DNA of 5,677 nt from contig JAEWKL010000165.1 in NCBI GenBank assembly GCA_023386115.1, forward strand, positions 1 to 5,677, given 5' to 3'. The notes below the pieces were generated by a model. It had not been told where the DNA came from. It did not search any database and saw nothing but the letters and a program-made list of their open reading frames with translations. The stretch comes from Pseudomonadota bacterium (lineage in GTDB: Bacteria > Pseudomonadota > Alphaproteobacteria > Rhizobiales > Beijerinckiaceae). Below are positions 5,114 to 5,677 of this stretch, one piece after another. How positions within the stretch are numbered: position 1 is the stretch's first letter; each line of letters begins with the position of its first letter. The position numbers and the translations under genes were made by a program.

Positions 5114-5241
5114 CCTCATCGCACGTCTTCGCCGCCCCGGGGGCCCTGCGGCAACGATCCGCGGACGGGGCGAAACCTAAGAAAACACACGCAGCGGCCG
5201 CGCCGGCCGCGACTTCGTGATCGATCGCTCAAGGGGGACCA
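5114..5241 (+). other. Structured gap between minC and minD
   Basis: This 128-base spacer holds two potential structures. CGCCCCG (5133-5139) can pair with CGGGGCG (5166-5172), enclosing an inner stem GCGG (5148-5151) with CCGC (5159-5162). GCGGCCG (5194-5200) and CGGCCGC (5204-5210) form a perfect 7-bp stem with a 3-base loop. Neither is followed by a T run. Between them is an A-rich patch (5173-5188). The spacer is long for genes normally co-transcribed; an internal promoter, attenuation or mRNA processing are all possible, and none is shown. Confidence 0.45.
5231..5237 (+). promoter_or_regulatory. Shine-Dalgarno of minD
   Basis: AAGGGGG ends 4 bases before ATG 5242, a good purine-rich ribosome binding site that fixes the minD start. 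Confidence 0.6.
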
Positions 5242-5677
5242 ATGGCCAAAGTCATCGTGGTGACGTCCGGCAAGGGAGGGGTGGGCAAGACCACCACGAC
5301 GGCGGCTTTGGGCGCGGCCCTGGCCCGGACCGGACAGAAAGTCTGCGTGGTCGATTTCGACGTGGGCTTGCGCAACCTCGACCTCATCATGGGCGCCGAG
5401 CGCCGGGTCGTCTACGACCTCATCAACGTCGTCCAGGGCGATGCCAAGCTTCCCCAGGCGCTGATCCGCGACAAGCGCCTCGACACGCTCTCGCTGCTGC
5501 CCGCCTCGCAGACCCGCGACAAGGATGCGCTGACCGACGAGGGCGTCGCCCGCGTGATCGGCGAGTTGCGCGAAAAGTTCGACTGGGTGATCTGCGACAG
5601 CCCGGCCGGCATCGAGCGCGGCGCGACGCTCGCGATGCGCCACGCCGACATCGCCGTGGTGGTGACGAATCCCGAGG
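5242..5677 (+). CDS. minD: Septum site-determining ATPase MinD, 3' end outside the window
   Basis: The first 145 codons of MinD, a ParA/Mrp-type ATPase that dimerises on the membrane with ATP, recruits MinC and is released by MinE. It opens with the deviant Walker A motif SGKGGVGKTT (9-18), carrying both the signature lysine K11 and K16. Switch I follows in VVDFDVGLRNLDLIMG (36-51, with D38 and D40), then ERRVVYDLINVVQGDA (53-68) and LLPASQTRDKDALT (85-98). The Walker B/switch II region is VICDSPAGIE (116-125). These blocks align closely with E. coli MinD without gaps of note, and no stop interrupts the frame. The rest, including the C-terminal membrane-targeting amphipathic helix, lies beyond the right edge, where minE would be expected next. 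The good ribosome binding site and the conserved MAKVIVVTSGK start support ATG 5242. Confidence 0.95.
   Translation, partial: MAKVIVVTSGKGGVGKTTTTAALGAALARTGQKVCVVDFDVGLRNLDLIMGAERRVVYDLINVVQGDAKLPQALIRDKRLDTLSLLPASQTRDKDALTDEGVARVIGELREKFDWVICDSPAGIERGATLAMRHADIAVVVTNPE

Noticed and set aside
4475..5119. Long antisense frame opposite minC
   Set aside because: Shadow of minC; no motif of its own, and minC is unambiguous on the + strand.
1..5677. CRISPR arrays, tRNA or rRNA genes, insertion sequences
   Set aside because: I saw no regularly spaced repeats, tRNA-like sequences, rRNA segments, transposase frames or terminal inverted repeats.

Overview
The window is GC-rich bacterial DNA with alphaproteobacterial gene content. 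The very high GC at third codon positions, the HrcA and MinC sequence types and a CtrA-like box in front of minC suggest Rhizobiales, possibly Methylobacteriaceae. The family-level guess is inference, not something the sequence proves.

Layout, left to right: (i) the first 20 bases hold the start of a leftward gene with a strong ribosome binding site, cut by the window edge; (ii) a 221-base divergent control region rich in short inverted repeats, with a heat-shock-sigma-like promoter candidate; (iii) hrcA, the heat-shock repressor (242-1345); (iv) a 122-base gap; (v) a 617-residue superfamily 2 DEAD/DEAH-type helicase with a TTG start (1468-3321); (vi) a 176-base gap with a strong hairpin and a possible operator; (vii) a TerB/DUF533-family, YebE-like predicted membrane protein (3498-4334); (viii) a 74-base gap with a CtrA-like box; (ix) minC (4409-5113); (x) a 128-base structured gap; (xi) the first 145 codons of minD (5242 to the right edge). 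All complete genes lie on the + strand.

The genes fall into separate functional units. hrcA controls chaperone genes, but its frequent partner grpE does not follow it here. The helicase and the TerB-like gene are singletons with their own leaders. minC and minD form the division-site-selection system: MinD is a membrane-cycling ATPase that recruits MinC to block FtsZ polymerisation away from midcell. minE would be expected just beyond the right edge.

Most of the window is ordinary core genome. The points worth a second look are the CtrA-like site at minC, the repeat-rich hrcA control region without a CIRCE operator, the free-standing helicase with an unassigned C-terminal region, and several leader structures.
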